Part shown: positions 1 through 12,052 of the stretch, one piece after another
Numbering within the stretch: the first letter of the stretch is position 1
How the letters are laid out: the number at the start of each line of letters is the position of its first letter
Assembly (NCBI GenBank): GCA_028571685.1
Contig: CM053146.1
Location: 114,241,431-114,305,430, forward strand
DNA length: 64,000 bases
Reading direction: 5' to 3'
DNA from: Heterohyrax brucei
Lineage: Eukaryota; Chordata; Mammalia; Hyracoidea; Procaviidae
Notes under the pieces: generated by a model
What the model was told of the DNA's origin: nothing
Database searches by the model: none
Seen by the model: the letters and a program-made list of their open reading frames with translations, nothing else
Translations under genes and position numbers: made by a program

Positions 1-173
1 CTTTGTTGTTTTGAGAACTCTGTACTCTATTACATGCATTCTAAATCAGAGGTTACATTATCAGATCTACTCCAGTACTATAAAACCACTATTTGCAATG
101 AAGAAATGGGGTTATACTACTACCTCTCCAACCTTACGCAAGCATGTAAGCAAATATCCTTGTATTTGCTTAT
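1..173. other. Intronic sequence, nothing recognised
   Basis: AT-rich sequence on the left edge of the window. I recognise no gene, exon or named repeat. By its position relative to the exon at 43244 it should lie in the upstream PARD3B intron. Confidence 0.4.
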
Positions 174-345
174 TGTTATTTGCTGCTGGGTTGATTCTGA
201 CTCATGGAGACTCAGTACAGAGAAGAACTGCACTGTGACTTTTCAGAAACAGATTCCCAGGCCTGGCTTCCAAGGTACTGCTGACTAAGTTTAATCTGCT
301 AACCTTTCAGCTAGTACTTGACTGCTAGTCCATTTATGCTACTTC
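174..345 (-). mobile_element. AfroSINE-like tRNA-derived SINE, long subfamily
   Basis: Read on + this is the antisense of the SINE: a tail-like block (TTGATTCTGACTCATGGAGA), then blocks corresponding to the 'clipped to the next codon' type subfamily with AACAGATTCCCAGGCCTGG, and a decayed tRNA-like head near 310-345. It differs from the commoner short AfroSINE in this window by the extra CAGATT..CAGGCCT block. It is diverged. Confidence 0.65.
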
Positions 346-481
346 ATTCCTCATCTCAATTTACCATTATAAATAGATCAATATAGGTTTTATTCAAACT
401 GTAGCATCAGATACTTGTTCCCTGGACTGGTCCCACTTGCTGGGCCATAGTGGCTTACTTCTTGCATGTCTCTGACTTATG

Positions 482-815
482 TTCTTTTTTTTTTTTTAAT
501 TGACTTCAGATGAGGTTCACAGATCAAACTGACTTCTCATTAGACAATTAATACACACAGTGTTTTGTGACATGGATTGTCAACCCCATAACATGTCAAA
601 AGTCTCCACTTTTCTGTCATAGGATCCACATTACCAGCTTTCCTGTCCCTCCTGCCTTCTTGTCCTGGTGGAGATGGTGGTTGTTTTGGTCTATTAGTCT
701 TTTCTGCTTGTTCTTACATTCTGATGTGAGTTCTGCTCATCTTCCTGAGTTTCCCCTGAGCTCTTCATTGAGACATTCTTCTATTGAATTTTAATGTTAT
801 GTTGATGACATATTA
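482..815 (-). mobile_element. L1 3' UTR fragment, antisense
   Basis: A T-rich start (488-499) followed by a block that resembles, from memory, an older elephant-type L1 3' UTR read backwards (for example CAGCTTTCCTGTCCCTCCTG at 637-656). No ORF2 remains, so this would be a strongly 5'-truncated copy. The assignment is by recognition only. Confidence 0.45.
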
Positions 816-820
816 CCCTT

Positions 821-880
821 TTCTGTGCTATAGGGTCACTATGAGTTAGAATTAACTCGATGATGGTGGGTTCAGTTTTT
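821..880 (+). mobile_element. SINE/RTE tail fragment
   Basis: The block CTATAGGGTCACTATGAGTT and the following AATTAACTCGATGATGG is the shared 3' tail of the AfroSINE and RTE families. No tRNA-like head precedes it, so it is an extremely 5'-truncated insertion or a remnant. Confidence 0.7.
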
Positions 881-1084
881 ATGGTGCTAGAGTGTCAGTG
901 CTTAAAAGTATTTGTTGAGCTTACATCCACACTAAAAATATGATTGTTACAGTCAAGCACACTTCTAGAAGCTAAATTCATACTTATTTTATGCATTTTA
1001 AGTTTAATTTTTATTTTAAAATATAAGCACAGTGTTGAAAACAGATGAATAGTGTGCAAAGTACTTGAAATATAAATTGGACCT

Positions 1085-1295
1085 GAATTTGTCTACCTCT
1101 GGTTCTGGCTCCTCCACTTACCAGCAGTTTGATCTTCTATGAAGCTTGCTGCTTTCTTGAACCTTATTTTCTTTATTTGTATAAAAGTGCTAATAATGTT
1201 TACCCTCTAAGAGTTGTAGTGAGGATGAATTTTGTTATGTATAAAGCATATAGGATAATTTGTTGTACATAGTTAACAGTAACTGTTGAAAACAA
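1085..1295 (+). mobile_element. MIR SINE
   Basis: Shows the MIR core order: TGGTTCTGGCTCCTCCACTT, then a decayed 'cttgaacctt.ttttct..attgt' stretch, then GTTGTAGTGAGGATGAATTT and a tail with AAGCATATAGGATAATTTG. It is an ancient mammalian tRNA-derived SINE, in sense orientation relative to the inferred gene. Confidence 0.7.
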
Positions 1296-1316
1296 TTTAT
1301 TTCATACTTAGAGGTG

Positions 1317-1478
1317 TGTTGTTGTTAGGTGCTGTTGAGTCAGTTTTGACTCATAATGACTCTATAGGTCAGAGTAGAACTGCTCCACAGAGTTTCCAAG
1401 GAGCAACTGACAGATTTTAACTGCTGACCTCTTGGTTCACAGCAATAGCACTTCACCACTATGATACCAGGGTTTCCA
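1317..1478 (-). mobile_element. AfroSINE-like SINE, near full length
   Basis: On + it runs from the tail (GTTGAGTCAGTTTTGACTCA) through GTCAGAGTAGAACTGCTCCA and TTTCCAAGGAGCAACTGACA to the tRNA-like head ending CCAGGGTTTCC. The head, read on the minus strand, carries the A and B box positions of a Pol III promoter. It is flanked on the left by a GTTGTTGTT-rich tail. Confidence 0.9.
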
Positions 1479-1682
1479 CGTAGAGGTTTAGTGTGAAATA
1501 ATGCCCTTATTATTAAGAAAAGTGGATTCTTGGCAGATGTGCATTAGTTGAGGTTGTGGAACACATTGTTTAAGTTCACAAGTAAGGGGTAACAAATGAG
1601 AAATAAAATGCAAGAAATATTTTTTTAAGATTCAAACATAGACAGCAAAAAAAAATCTGTGCTATTCAGAAAATAGAGGGCA

Positions 1683-4250
1683 AGGAAGTAGGGCTAAGAT
1701 GGTGGAGTACCACATTGTATCCCGAAGACCCTCGAACAACAAAGAACCAGAGAAACGACTATATAGGACATTCTAGGAACCCTGATATCAGGTGGAAAGC
1801 TGAGAGATCAAACTGGATGACAGAGAGGGGAGGAGCAAGTCCAGAAGCAACTACTTAAGCCAGAATTAAATCTGCACCTGCAGAGGGACCTGCTTTTGTC
1901 AGGCAAGTGAAGTTGCAGCACAGTAATGAAGTGACAGAACAGAACAGTGGTGTGTCAAGCAGAACGTGTCCTCACTGGAGAAGCTCACCTCACTGGAGAA
2001 GCTCACCTCACCTACAGACCCACTGAATACTTTCTTCTGAGCATCATAAGGTAATTGCTTGTGAAGTCTTGTGGATGTAAATCTTTCCTGCATGCTAATC
2101 TTCTCTCCCTTCCCCAATTACTCCCCTCTTTTCAGCATCAAGCACTAAATGCTGACACTCCAGCTGGGCTGGGTGTGGGGCATCTTACATGCTTGCCCAG
2201 ACTTGGGGAGGTGAATAAAGGTGGAGAATGTTTGCCAGCTCCCCTGAGTTGAGAACTCCCCTTACCTTTCTCAGCTTGCAAGCAACTCTGTAACCACCCA
2301 GTAACAGGATGTTGGAATTTCTAAGGCTCTGATAATTAAATGAGCTCAAATATCCAGACTTTCGGGACCCTGACAAAGTAAATTTAAAAAATATATGTGT
2401 CACAATACAATAACCAAACATAAATAAATTACAACAACTTTCTGATGGCTTGGAGACAACAGTTTCTAATCATTTAAAGAAACAGACAACCATGGCTTCA
2501 GAAAACTCTCAAAACAGAGTTAAAAAAATTTTCTAGATGATTAAGGGTTCCTGCAGTTATCAGGGGCAGAATACAAAAATGCTCCAATGAAGAGATTAGG
2601 CAAAGTGCAACAGAGCATGATGAAAAAGTAAACAGGTTATAAGAAATACTTGAGCAACAATGATCTGAAATTTAGCAGATTAACAATAAAATTATCAATT
2701 AGACAATTCAATAGATAGTCAAAGGAGCAAGATTGAGGAAATGGCCTGCAGAATTAGTGAGAATGAAGATAGAACAACTGACACCATCATATATGAGGAA
2801 AAATCGGATAAAAAAATTTAACACAATGAAAAAAATCGTTAAAAGTTACGTGGAATTGTATCAAGTGGAATTATTTATGAATGATTGGAGTACTATTATA
2901 AGGGAGGATAACAGAAAATATAAAGAAAGTTGTTGAAGATTTGACAGAAAACTTCACTGAATCAGGTAAGATGAAAAGGTATCTATCCAACATGCTTACT
3001 GAACTCTACGCAAGGTAGATCCCAAAAGAAAGGCAATAAGAACTAATATAATCAAACTTACCAAACCTAAAGATAAGAAGAAGCTTTTAAAAGTAGCTGT
3101 GCTTAAACAAAAAAATAGCGTACAAGGAGAGTCAATAAGAATGGGCGTGTATTACTCAGCAGAAACCATGCTGGCAAGAAGGCGTTGGGATGGTACATAT
3201 AAAACCTTGAAGAAAAAAAAAAAAAAAAAACCCTGCCAACCAAGAATTACATATCCTACTAAACTGTCCTTCAAATATGACAGTGAAATTAGGAACTTCC
3301 CAGATAAACAGAAGTTAAGAGAATTTGTAAAAAACAAAACGTAAGTTATACTAAATGAAGCTGTTTAATTAGAAGACCAGTAACATCAGATACATAGTCA
3401 GGGTTATAATGCAGGACAGAACATCCAGATATGAGCATAGATAGGAAGACCACAGAAGTAAAGCTAAAATGCTAAAAATAGAGAAACAGATCTTAATACA
3501 TACATGATAACATTTTGTTAAAAAGAGGGACAAATTAATGTATTCATGTATCTTTAAACTGGGGAGAGGAAGTTAAGGTGATACAAAGAAATTAGTGACT
3601 GGTTTAAACTTAGAACATTAGGGATAGATATTAAGGTAACTGCAAAGGAAATTAACAACCAACATATCACATTGAGAAGCAAAATGAAGAAATCTCAGCA
3701 AATATAAAACCAATAACAATGAAAAGGATGAGAAGAAAACCCATGAAGGAAAATGACTAAGCTCAGAAAATTAAGTTTAATGAGGAAACTGTCAACAACA
3801 CACAAAAAGAGACATTAAAGTAACAGACTTAAATTCATACCTATTAATAACTACGTAAATGGATTAAATGCACCAATAAAGAGACAGAGAAGTAGAAGTG
3901 ATGAAAAAACATGATCTGTCTGTATGATGCTTACAAGAAACACACCGTAAAGATTCACACTTAACCACTATACAACTAGGATATAAGATAAATATAAATC
4001 AATTGTGTTTGTTTATACCAACAAAAAGACTGACAAAGAGGAAATCACTAAATCAGTACCATTTACGGTAGCCCTCAGTAATTGAAATACTTATGAATAA
4101 ATCTAATCAGAGATGTAAAAGACCTATGCAAAGAAAATTACAGGACTGTACTTCTCATGATAGGAATGCTTAACACATAAGACCTAACATCATGGAAATA
4201 TAGCTGGATACAATGCAATCCCAATATAAATTCCAATATCATTCCTTTTT
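1683..4250 (+). mobile_element. L1-A (sense), 5' part, interrupted
   Basis: Begins with an L1 5' end signature (GCTAAGATGGTGGAGTACCA, near 1690) and continues through a 5' UTR (to about 2440), a decayed ORF1, and a decayed ORF2 endonuclease region. Near 4060-4250 it jumps to the region just after the reverse transcriptase core, so the RT was lost. It stops mid-ORF2 at 4250, where the antisense L1-B is inserted, and resumes at 8308. All frames are broken. Confidence 0.8.
4233..4250. repeat. Candidate left target-site duplication of L1-B
   Basis: CCAATATCATTCCTTTTT at the break in L1-A resembles CCAATGTCACTTTTTA starting at 8308. The T run at its right end is where an antisense L1 poly(A) should sit, so duplication and tail merge here. 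Confidence 0.6.
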
Positions 4251-7200
4251 GTATTTGTGATTGAGTGTAAGTGTAAAACTCAGATTTGCATGCCTACATG
4301 CAAATTTCCATGTACAGCTCCTTCTGCTCTCCTTGACTGATGACAACACACTGCTTCTTTCATTCTGTGTATGTTGTATCTTATTAACAATCTCCTGTCC
4401 CCTCCTATCCACCCCTTCTTCTCCCTTCTAATAACAGGACAGTAGGACATCATCCTGTAGATACACTGAACCATAAAGTTTGAACACCATATGGTCACAT
4501 TTTGTCCCCATGTCCAGCCCATTCCTTTCTGAAGAGTTGACCTCAGAAATGTTTTCTAGTCAGAAGCAACAGCGCAGGTCTAGGGCTCATGTTCACAGAG
4601 GAACCGCAGGCTGCCAGACCAACAATTGAGTTCTTTTAGTGGAGCTCTTGAGGTGCACCCCTCTGTTTCCTGTGTTGTCTCTAGGACTTATCATCATGTG
4701 CCCAATCATGGCTACCTTTGGTGGTGACAGGGCGCCGTCTGGTTCTTCTGGTCACGTGTTGATACAGTCTACCATTCACATGGGTCCTTCTGACTCCTGG
4801 GCTCTTTTTTCCTTGTGGCTTTGTTGTTCTTAGTGATCATCTGTTACAGATGAGTTTGGACGATTTGATGTATCTCAGATCACAGCTTGCTAGCTTTTAA
4901 AACCCCAGATGCCACTCACCAATATGGGGTGCAGAAGGCTCTCTTAGCAATAGGTTAGTTATGCCAGTTGGCCTCGATGTCCCCCAAGAGCATGGTCCCC
5001 AGGCCTGCATCCCTGTTACTCTATCCTTTGAGCACTGCTTTTGCTGTATCCCATAGGTTCTGATAGTATGTGTTTTCATTCTTACTTGATTCTGTAAGTT
5101 TCTTTATTTGGAACTTGATTTCTTCTATAACACATGACTTTTTGAGCAAAGTGTTGTTCAGTTTCTCTGAGTTTAAATTTCTACCTGTTTTTTTCTGCTG
5201 TTGATTTAGAGCTTTATGGCTTTATGGTCCAAGAAGATACTTTGCAGTAATTCAGTGGTTTTGATTTTGTTGAGACTTGCTTTATGTCCTAACACATGGT
5301 CTACTCTGGAGAATGTTCCATGTGGGTTGCAGAAGAAGGTGTATTTATCTGTTAGTGGATAAAAAGTTCTGTATATGCCAGTGAGGTGTGGTTGGTTAAT
5401 TGTTGCAATAAGATCTGTGTCTTTAAGTGAGCTTTTATTTCTGGATGATCTGGCCATTACTGAAAATGGAGTGTTGAAGTCTGCATCTATTATTGTGGAG
5501 TGATCTGTCTCATTTTTCAATTCAGTCATTGTTTCCTCGATGTATTTAGGTGCTCTAGTATTGGATACATAACTATTTAATGTTAAGTCCTGCTTGTGTA
5601 TTGAATCTTTCAGCAATAAATTCTGTCCATCCTTGTCCACGATGGTAGATTTTACATTAAAATCTATTTTGTTTGAGATTAGTATTGTCACACCTGCTCT
5701 TCTTTTATGTTGTTAGTTTGGCATATATTATTCCATCCTTTAATTTTCAGGTTGTTTGTATGTTTGAGTCTAAGGTATGTTTGTTGTCAGCAACATATAG
5801 GTGGCTTGTATCTTTTGATCCAAGATATCACTCACTGTCTCTTTATTGGAGCATTCATTCTGTTTACATTCAATGTAATCACTGATAGGTATGTGTTTAG
5901 TGCTGTCATTTTGTTGTATTCATTTTTGTATTGATGTTTTCTGTGTTGCTTTTAGTATTCTGTTCTGGGTCATTCTTCTTTATAAGGTGACGTTTCTTCT
6001 TTTCCATTGTTAGTTTCGTGTTTATTGAGACTCGTATTATGTTTCTTGTTTTGATATGTCGCATTGTTATTTGGCATTGTGACTACCTCTGTGATCCTCC
6101 TTAATAATCTGTGTTTAAACTGAATTTTAACTTCTGCATGCGTTTTTAACTTCCTCTCCATTTGAAAGGACTGCAGCTACCTTAGTATATCTCTGTTTTT
6201 AGTGTAATGGTGCCATGCCATAGTTTTTATGATATGATCCCTGGTTCCCTTCTTTTAATATTATAACTTTGAGTTTTGTGACTTCCATAACTGAATAGGA
6301 TTCTGTTATGCTGTGTCTTGCATTGCCTCCTTAAATGTATACTTAATGATTTTCCTTTTCTAAGCAAAGAGCTTCTTTCTGTATTTCTTGTATTTTTGGT
6401 TTGGATTTTACAAAGTGTCTGTCCTTCTGTATATCTATAAATGTCTTAATTTCAACTTCATATTTGAGAGACAGTTTTGCAGGATATATTGGTTGGGAGT
6501 GTTTCTCCTTCAAGGCTTTGAATGTGTCATCTCACTGCCCCGTAGTCAACATTGTTTGTGCTGAGAAGTCACACAAAAGCCTCCAGGGCTTCCCTCTGTG
6601 AGTCTCACTGCCTTTAAGAACTTCGGTTTCTGTTTCATTTTAATAAGCTTGATTATATTATATCATGGTGTCTTTCTTTTGGGGTCTACTTTTTGTGATG
6701 TTTGATGTGCATCTTGGATGTCTGTCTTCTTTCATGATTTCAGGGAAGTTTTCAGTTAGGAACTCAACAACAATACTCTGTGTTTTCAGCTATCTCTGTA
6801 TTCAGGAACTCCAGTTATTTGTAGATTATTCCTCTTAATAGAGTCCCAGTTGTTTCTTAATCCTTCATTTTTCTTTTTTTTCCCTCTGATTTCTCCTCAT
6901 AAATAGTGTCATCGTTTGCTCTGTCCTCACAGTCACTAAATGTAGCTTCCATGTCCTCAATTCTACTCTTTTAGCTTTGGATTGAATTGTCTAATTCTGA
7001 AATTTTGTTATTGAACTGCTGGATTTCGTAACGTTGATATTCCATCTGTTCAAATCGCTTACTTTTTCATTTTTGTCTGCTGCATTTTCTTTAATCTTTA
7101 GGAAGGTAGTCTGTATAATTCCTTTGTACTTGACCTCCGATGGTTTCAGAAAGGTTTCTTCATCTGAGAGATTGTTTGATTATTTTGCAAGTTTTCCAGA

Positions 7201-8307
7201 GCCATAATGGAGTGTTGCTTTAAATGGCTAGAAATGGTTTGTTGCCTTTGGGCCATCTAGAGGCTGCTCAGTTTCTCTCAACTGGTAACTGTGTTACCTC
7301 AACAGGAGCTGAGGTACAGTTCTGGGAAGGGAGTTGGTCACTATCTGCCCCTGTGTGCACTAATGAATGGCCCTAGTAGACTCTCTGGGGTGGCAAACTC
7401 TGCCTCCTGGCTGTTAAAACCGATCCCCACTTACAGTGTCACTGGGGGACCATCAGTGAACCTTGTGATGTGTGCCAGTGAAAGCTGGAGGAGTTGTCAC
7501 ACTTATTTCTCCAGGCAGTCTCATTTTAAAAAGCTGGGAGCTGTCTGACAGGTGTCAGAATCAGTCAGGCTGTGAAGTGTGGCAATCCCCACCTTCTGGT
7601 TGACAACAGAAGTACCTATTCAGCTGTCCCCAGATGGTTTGATGTACTTCAAAGTAGGGAGGTATTACAGCCTTGCTGATATCCTCAACTGGGCCCAACC
7701 CATAAGGTAACACTGTGCTAAACACAGCCTCTGTGCTGGAAAAGCACATTCTGGACTGGCATTGCATCTCAGCTTGAGAATTGGCCCCTGCTGAGTCCTC
7801 CAGTTGGGCTTCTCTGCCTTCCAGCCACCCAAGATGGTGTCCAGGCTGAGATAACCTTCCCACTGTGAAACAGCAGAATCTATGGTGTAGTTCAGAAAAG
7901 AGAGGGTGGAGGGGCAGTGGTGCTCTCAGTCAGCAGCTTTGCTTTCAAAATGTGTCTGTATCGTGCAGTGTCTCTCTGCTGTGCTATATACTGTTTACTT
8001 TAGCACTGCATTTCAGTGTATTTGCCAGTTCCTGCCTTTACCCTGCCTCCTGGGTAACAAAGAAGGCATCAGTACCTGCAGTCCACCAAAGTGGTGAGTC
8101 TGCAGGAGCAGAGCTCTGTGTGTGCTGCTTCATGTTTGAGAGAGGTAGTTTCCCATTTAGTGGTGTGTAGTCCAACCTGACAACCCTATGCTGTATCCCA
8201 GCATTCCCTGGGTGTCCAGAGTGCTCCCTTTAGTTATCATTCCATGCGTTAGTTCCCAGAGGTAATTGAGAAGATGTGTGTCTAATTCACTATCATGGCG
8301 CCACCCT
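4251..8307 (-). mobile_element. L1-B (antisense), internally deleted, inserted in L1-A
   Basis: From 3' end to 5' end, left to right: 3' UTR 4251 to about 5027, ORF2 linker and endonuclease about 5030-6100, ORF1 relic about 6160-7200, 5' UTR about 7200-8307. The 3' UTR runs straight into the ORF2 linker near 5027. Aligning by eye to L1-D, everything equivalent to about 11207-14318 is missing, which includes the whole RT and ORF2 C terminus. The 5' end (TATCATGGCGCCACCCTCC) matches the L1-D 5' end near 17280-17299. Confidence 0.85.
5206..5691 (-). pseudogene. L1-B ORF2 endonuclease relic
   Basis: A 161-codon open stretch that reads as the middle of an L1 ORF2 APE-type endonuclease, which nicks target DNA for target-primed reverse transcription. 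Recognisable stations are ILISNKIDFNVKSTIVDKDG, DADFNTPFS (family GDFNTPLS) and HGTFSRVDHVLGHK. The IDADFNTP block replaces the usual GDFNTP glycine with alanine, and no downstream RT exists in this copy, so it is a fossil. Confidence 0.85.
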
Positions 8308-9611
8308 CCAATGTCACTTTTTAATGAGATGGAGAAATAAATCACCAACTGTATAGGGAAAGGGAAGAAGCCCTAGAAAAGTAAAGCATTACTGAAGAAA
8401 AAGAACAAAGTAGGAGGCTTCCCATTACCTGACTTTAGAGCCTCTTACACTGCCACAGTAGTCAAAACATTCTTGTACATGTACAAAAAGATACATAGAC
8501 CAATGGACAAGAATAGAGAATCCAGATATAATGTCTTCTGCTTATCAGCAGTTGATATTTGACAAAAGCCCAAAGTCTGTCAGCTCTGTCAGCTGAGGTA
8601 AAAACAGTCTCTTCAGAACTGGATATCCATTTGCCATAAAATGAAGCAAGACTATGTTGCACACCACATACAAAATGTAACTCAAAATGGATCAAATAAC
8701 TAAATAGAAAATCTGAAAGAATAAAGATCATGGGAGAAACAATAGAGACAACAATGGTAGCCCTAATACATGGCATAAACAGACTACAAAATATTACTAA
8801 TAATGCACAAATACCAGAAAGGAAAATAAATAAATAGGAACTTCTAAAAATCAAACACTTAGGCTTATCCAAAGACTTCACCAAAAGATTTAACTGTGCA
8901 CTGGGAAAAGATATTTGGCAATGAAGAATCTGATCAGTGGCTAATGTAATGCATGTGATCTGCAAGGTACTGCTAAACCTCAACCACCACCACCATCACA
9001 AAAATCAATTAAAAAATGGGCAAAGGATATGAATAGGCACTTCAACAAAGAAGACATCTAGGCAGTTAAAAGATTCATGATGAAAATGCTCGTATTAATT
9101 AGCCATTAGAGAAATCCAAATGAACCCTACATTGAGATTACCATCTCACCCCAACAAGGCTGGAATTAATCCAAAAAACAAAAAACAGTAAGTCTTGCAG
9201 AGGTTCTGGAGAGCCTGGAACCCTTCTACACAGCCAATGGGAATATCAAATGGTAAAACCACTTTGCAAATCTATTTGGTCCTTTCTTCAAAAGCTAGAA
9301 ATAGGAATAATGTATAATCCAGTAATCCCAGTTCTTGGAGTGTATCCCAGAGAAATAAGGGGTGTCAGAGGTGTAGATACATGCACACCAGTGTTTATAG
9401 CAACATTGTCTACAATTGCACAAGATGGAATAATTTTAGGTACCCATCAACAGATGAATGGATAAACAGTGTATGGTATGTTCACACGATAGAATACTAT
9501 GGAATGATAAAGAACAATGATGACCTTGTGAAACATCTGGTAATACAGAGTCATCTGGAAGACATGCTAAGTGAAATTAGTCATTTGCTAAAGGATACAT
9601 TGTAGGAGATA
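8308..9611 (+). mobile_element. L1-A (sense), 3' part of ORF2
   Basis: Resumes L1-A exactly where L1-B ends, with TTTTTAATGAGATGGAGAAA. It runs through the ORF2 C-terminal region: a stretch on the 'GGCTTCCCATTACCTGACTT' line, then the terminal open stretch 9250-9605. That stretch contains NPVIPVLGVYPRE and YYGMIKNNDDLVKHLV, both standard L1 ORF2 C-terminal blocks. It stops near 9611, where antisense L1-C sequence begins. No 3' UTR is kept. Confidence 0.85.
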
Positions 9612-10434
9612 ACGTTTATAAGGACTCATTTAGTTCTACTGTAATTTTTCTGATTTGCTTTCTTCTGGTGCTTGAGGGTTTCTTTTGATGCTGTCTGCTT
9701 GTTAGAGTTGTAGAGTCAGTTCCTTGATTTGGGCCCCTTCTTCTTTTTGAATGTGTACTTTTATTGGCATTAATGGACCCCTGAACATGGCTTTTGCTGT
9801 CTCCCATAGATTCTTGTAAGATGTGTTTTCATTCTCTTTTGATTATTTGAATTTCTTTCTTTCTCGATTCTTTTAACACAGTCGTTTTTCAGCAAGGTGT
9901 TGTTGAGTGTTCCTGTGTTTCATTTTTTTCCTTTTTTCTCTTATTTATTTCTACTTTTATATCTTGGTGGTCTGAAAAGATGCTTTGGAATATTTCAATG
10001 CTTTGAATTTTATTAAGAATTGCTTTGTGTCCTAAGGTATGATCAGTTCTGCAGAATGTTCTTTGTGCTTTGGAAGAGAAAGTACAGTTGGCTGCTAGTG
10101 TATGGATAGTTCTGCATATATCTATTGTGTCCAGTTGGTTGGTTGTTGAATTTGTAGCTTCCGTGTTTTCATTGAGCATTTTTCTCTCTGTTGTTCTTCA
10201 CTGAAAGTGGTGTGTTGAATTATAGCATTCTTGTGGATCTGTCTTATTTCTCTTTTCAATGCAGTTAGTGTTGTTTTATGTATTTTGGAGCCCTGGAATT
10301 GGGTTCATAGATATTTACTATGATTATGCCTTTCTGAAGTATTGATTCTTTAATGTCCTTCTTTATCCAGTGTGGTGGATCTGATTTTAAAGTCTGTTTT
10401 ATCAGAGATTAAGCTTGGCACTCCTGATCCTTTT
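9612..10434 (-). mobile_element. L1-C (antisense), ORF2 endonuclease part
   Basis: Antisense L1 ORF2 from the post-endonuclease linker (9616-9807, coiled, K/E-rich) into the endonuclease (9889-10179, with FCRTDHTLGHKAILNKI and FSDHQDIKVEIN). It stops near 10434, where L1-D is inserted, and resumes at 17299. The 3' half is absent on the left, so the copy was truncated before or at its junction with L1-A. Confidence 0.8.
10423..10434. repeat. Candidate left target-site duplication of L1-D
   Basis: CCTGATCCTTTT at the break in L1-C resembles CCTGATCTTTTA at 17299-17310, one substitution in the shared core. The T run continuing to 10436 is the expected antisense poly(A) remnant. Confidence 0.6.
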
Positions 10435-11656
10435 TTGTTGGTTTTCTACTATGATTTAATGAAAATGTACATTCCCATGTAAATTTGCATGTCCACCTAT
10501 ATGCAACTCCCACTGCTCTCCCTGCCTGGTGACAGCACACTCTTCCTCTCCACTGCATACATGTCTTTCACTCCCAACAATTTCCTATCCTCTCTTCTCC
10601 ACCCACTCTTCTGCCTCCAGTAAGAGGTCAGCAGGATAATATCCTATGGATGCACAGAACCAAAAAGTGCACACATGATGTGGTCACTCTTGTCACCAAG
10701 TCCAAACCATTCCTGTCTGAGAGTTGACCTGCATTATGATTTATGGCCAGGGGCCATGCTCCCAGGGGAACCCTGAGGACCCTGGACCATCAATTGTGGT
10801 CTTTTAGTGGAGATCTCAAGGTGTACTCCTTTTTATTCTTGTACTGCCATTGAAACTCAGCTTTGTGAGGTCTGTCACTTCTATCACTGGTGGTAGCCAG
10901 GCAACATCTGGTTCTTTTCATCACAAGTCGATGTTGTCACCCACTGACATAGGTTTGACTATCTTCTGGGTTTTCTTTCCCCAATGTGATTTTGGTCCTT
11001 GGTGAATATCCATTCCTGCTGAGTTGGGACCATTTGCTGTACCCTCAGATGGCAGCTTGGCAGATTTTAAGACCCCAGATGCCACTCACCAATATGGGGT
11101 GCAGAATACTCTCTCAGCAAAATGCTAGTTTTGCCAATTTGGCCTCAATTTCCTCTGAAAGCATGGTCTGCAGCCCCCACCCCAGCTACTCTATCCTTTC
11201 AATAATGGGTTAAGATGTTAGGAGTAATCATGTTATGTTGAAGTCCAGTTAGTATTGATCTTCTTTCTAATGTGTGCTGTCACAGATTTAACCTAACCAA
11301 ATTTGTATAAACTATCTTATCTAAACCTTGCTCCCCTCATCCTCCCTCCCTCCCCTCCTTTGCAACTGTCAAAGTCTTCTATGCATGAGTCTGTTTTTCA
11401 GTTCTTATCATAGAGGTCTCATACAATATTTTTCCTTTTGTCACAGACTACTTTCACTCAGCATAGTGTCTTCCAATTGAAACCAGGTTATAAGATGTTT
11501 ACTAAAATTATCATTGTTCTTTATCATTGCATGGTGTTCCATTGAGTATATATACCATAGTTTACCATTTGTTCCTCTGTTGTTGGGCATCTGGATTGAT
11601 TCCATCTTTTTTTTGCTATTGCGGATTGTGCTGTGATAAACATTCATGTGCAGGAA

Positions 11657-11908
11657 TCAGTTGATGTGAATGGCGAATGGCCTGGATTCTGTAGGATATA
11701 TTCCAAGGTATGGAATTACTGGGTGAAATGGTATATCTAGATCCAGCTTTCTAAGGAAGCAGGAGATTACTTTCCAAAGAATTTGCACCATTTTGCAATC
11801 CCACCAACAGTGTAGGAGAGTTCCAGTGTCTCCACAGCCTCTCCAACATTTGTTGTTTTGGGTTTTTTGGATCATGGCCAACCTTGTTGGGATGAGATGG
11901 TATCTCAT
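11657..11908 (-). pseudogene. L1-D ORF2 C-terminal cysteine-rich relic
   Basis: Reads [20 protein letters not shown] followed by [20 protein letters not shown], the conserved cysteine-rich block and the following 'PAIPLLGIYP' block of L1 ORF2. This places the 3' end of ORF2 just left of here and fixes the antisense orientation. Confidence 0.88.
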
Positions 11909-12025
11909 TGTTGTTTTGATTTGAATTTCTTTAATAGCTAATGATTGTGAACATGTCCGAATGTGTTTTTTGGCTACCTGGATCTCCTCTTTGTCTGTCC
12001 GTCTCCTTTGCCCATCGCTTAATTG

Positions 12026-12052
12026 GATGGTTTATCTTCTTCTTCTTCTTCT
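12026..12052. repeat. (TTC)n microsatellite inside L1-D
   Basis: A run of about six to seven CTT/TTC units within the antisense ORF2 relic. It probably expanded from a Lys/Glu-rich codon run. Confidence 0.85.

Noticed and set aside
5010..5045. L1-B as a retrotransposed spliced L1 RNA
   Set aside because: Neither edge of the missing segment shows a GT/AG pair when compared with L1-D; deletion is simpler.
5206..5691. 161-codon minus-strand frame as a host nuclease gene
   Set aside because: All its motifs are those of L1 ORF2 endonuclease and it sits inside a deleted L1.
8462..8983. 173-codon minus-strand frame
   Set aside because: It is the antisense shadow of the L1-A ORF2 C-terminal region, which reads correctly on the plus strand.
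8308..10434. L1-A sense next to L1-C antisense as a twin-priming inversion
   Set aside because: Twin priming puts the inverted 5' part upstream of the 3' part. Here the two parts face each other and belong to clearly separate copies with different content.
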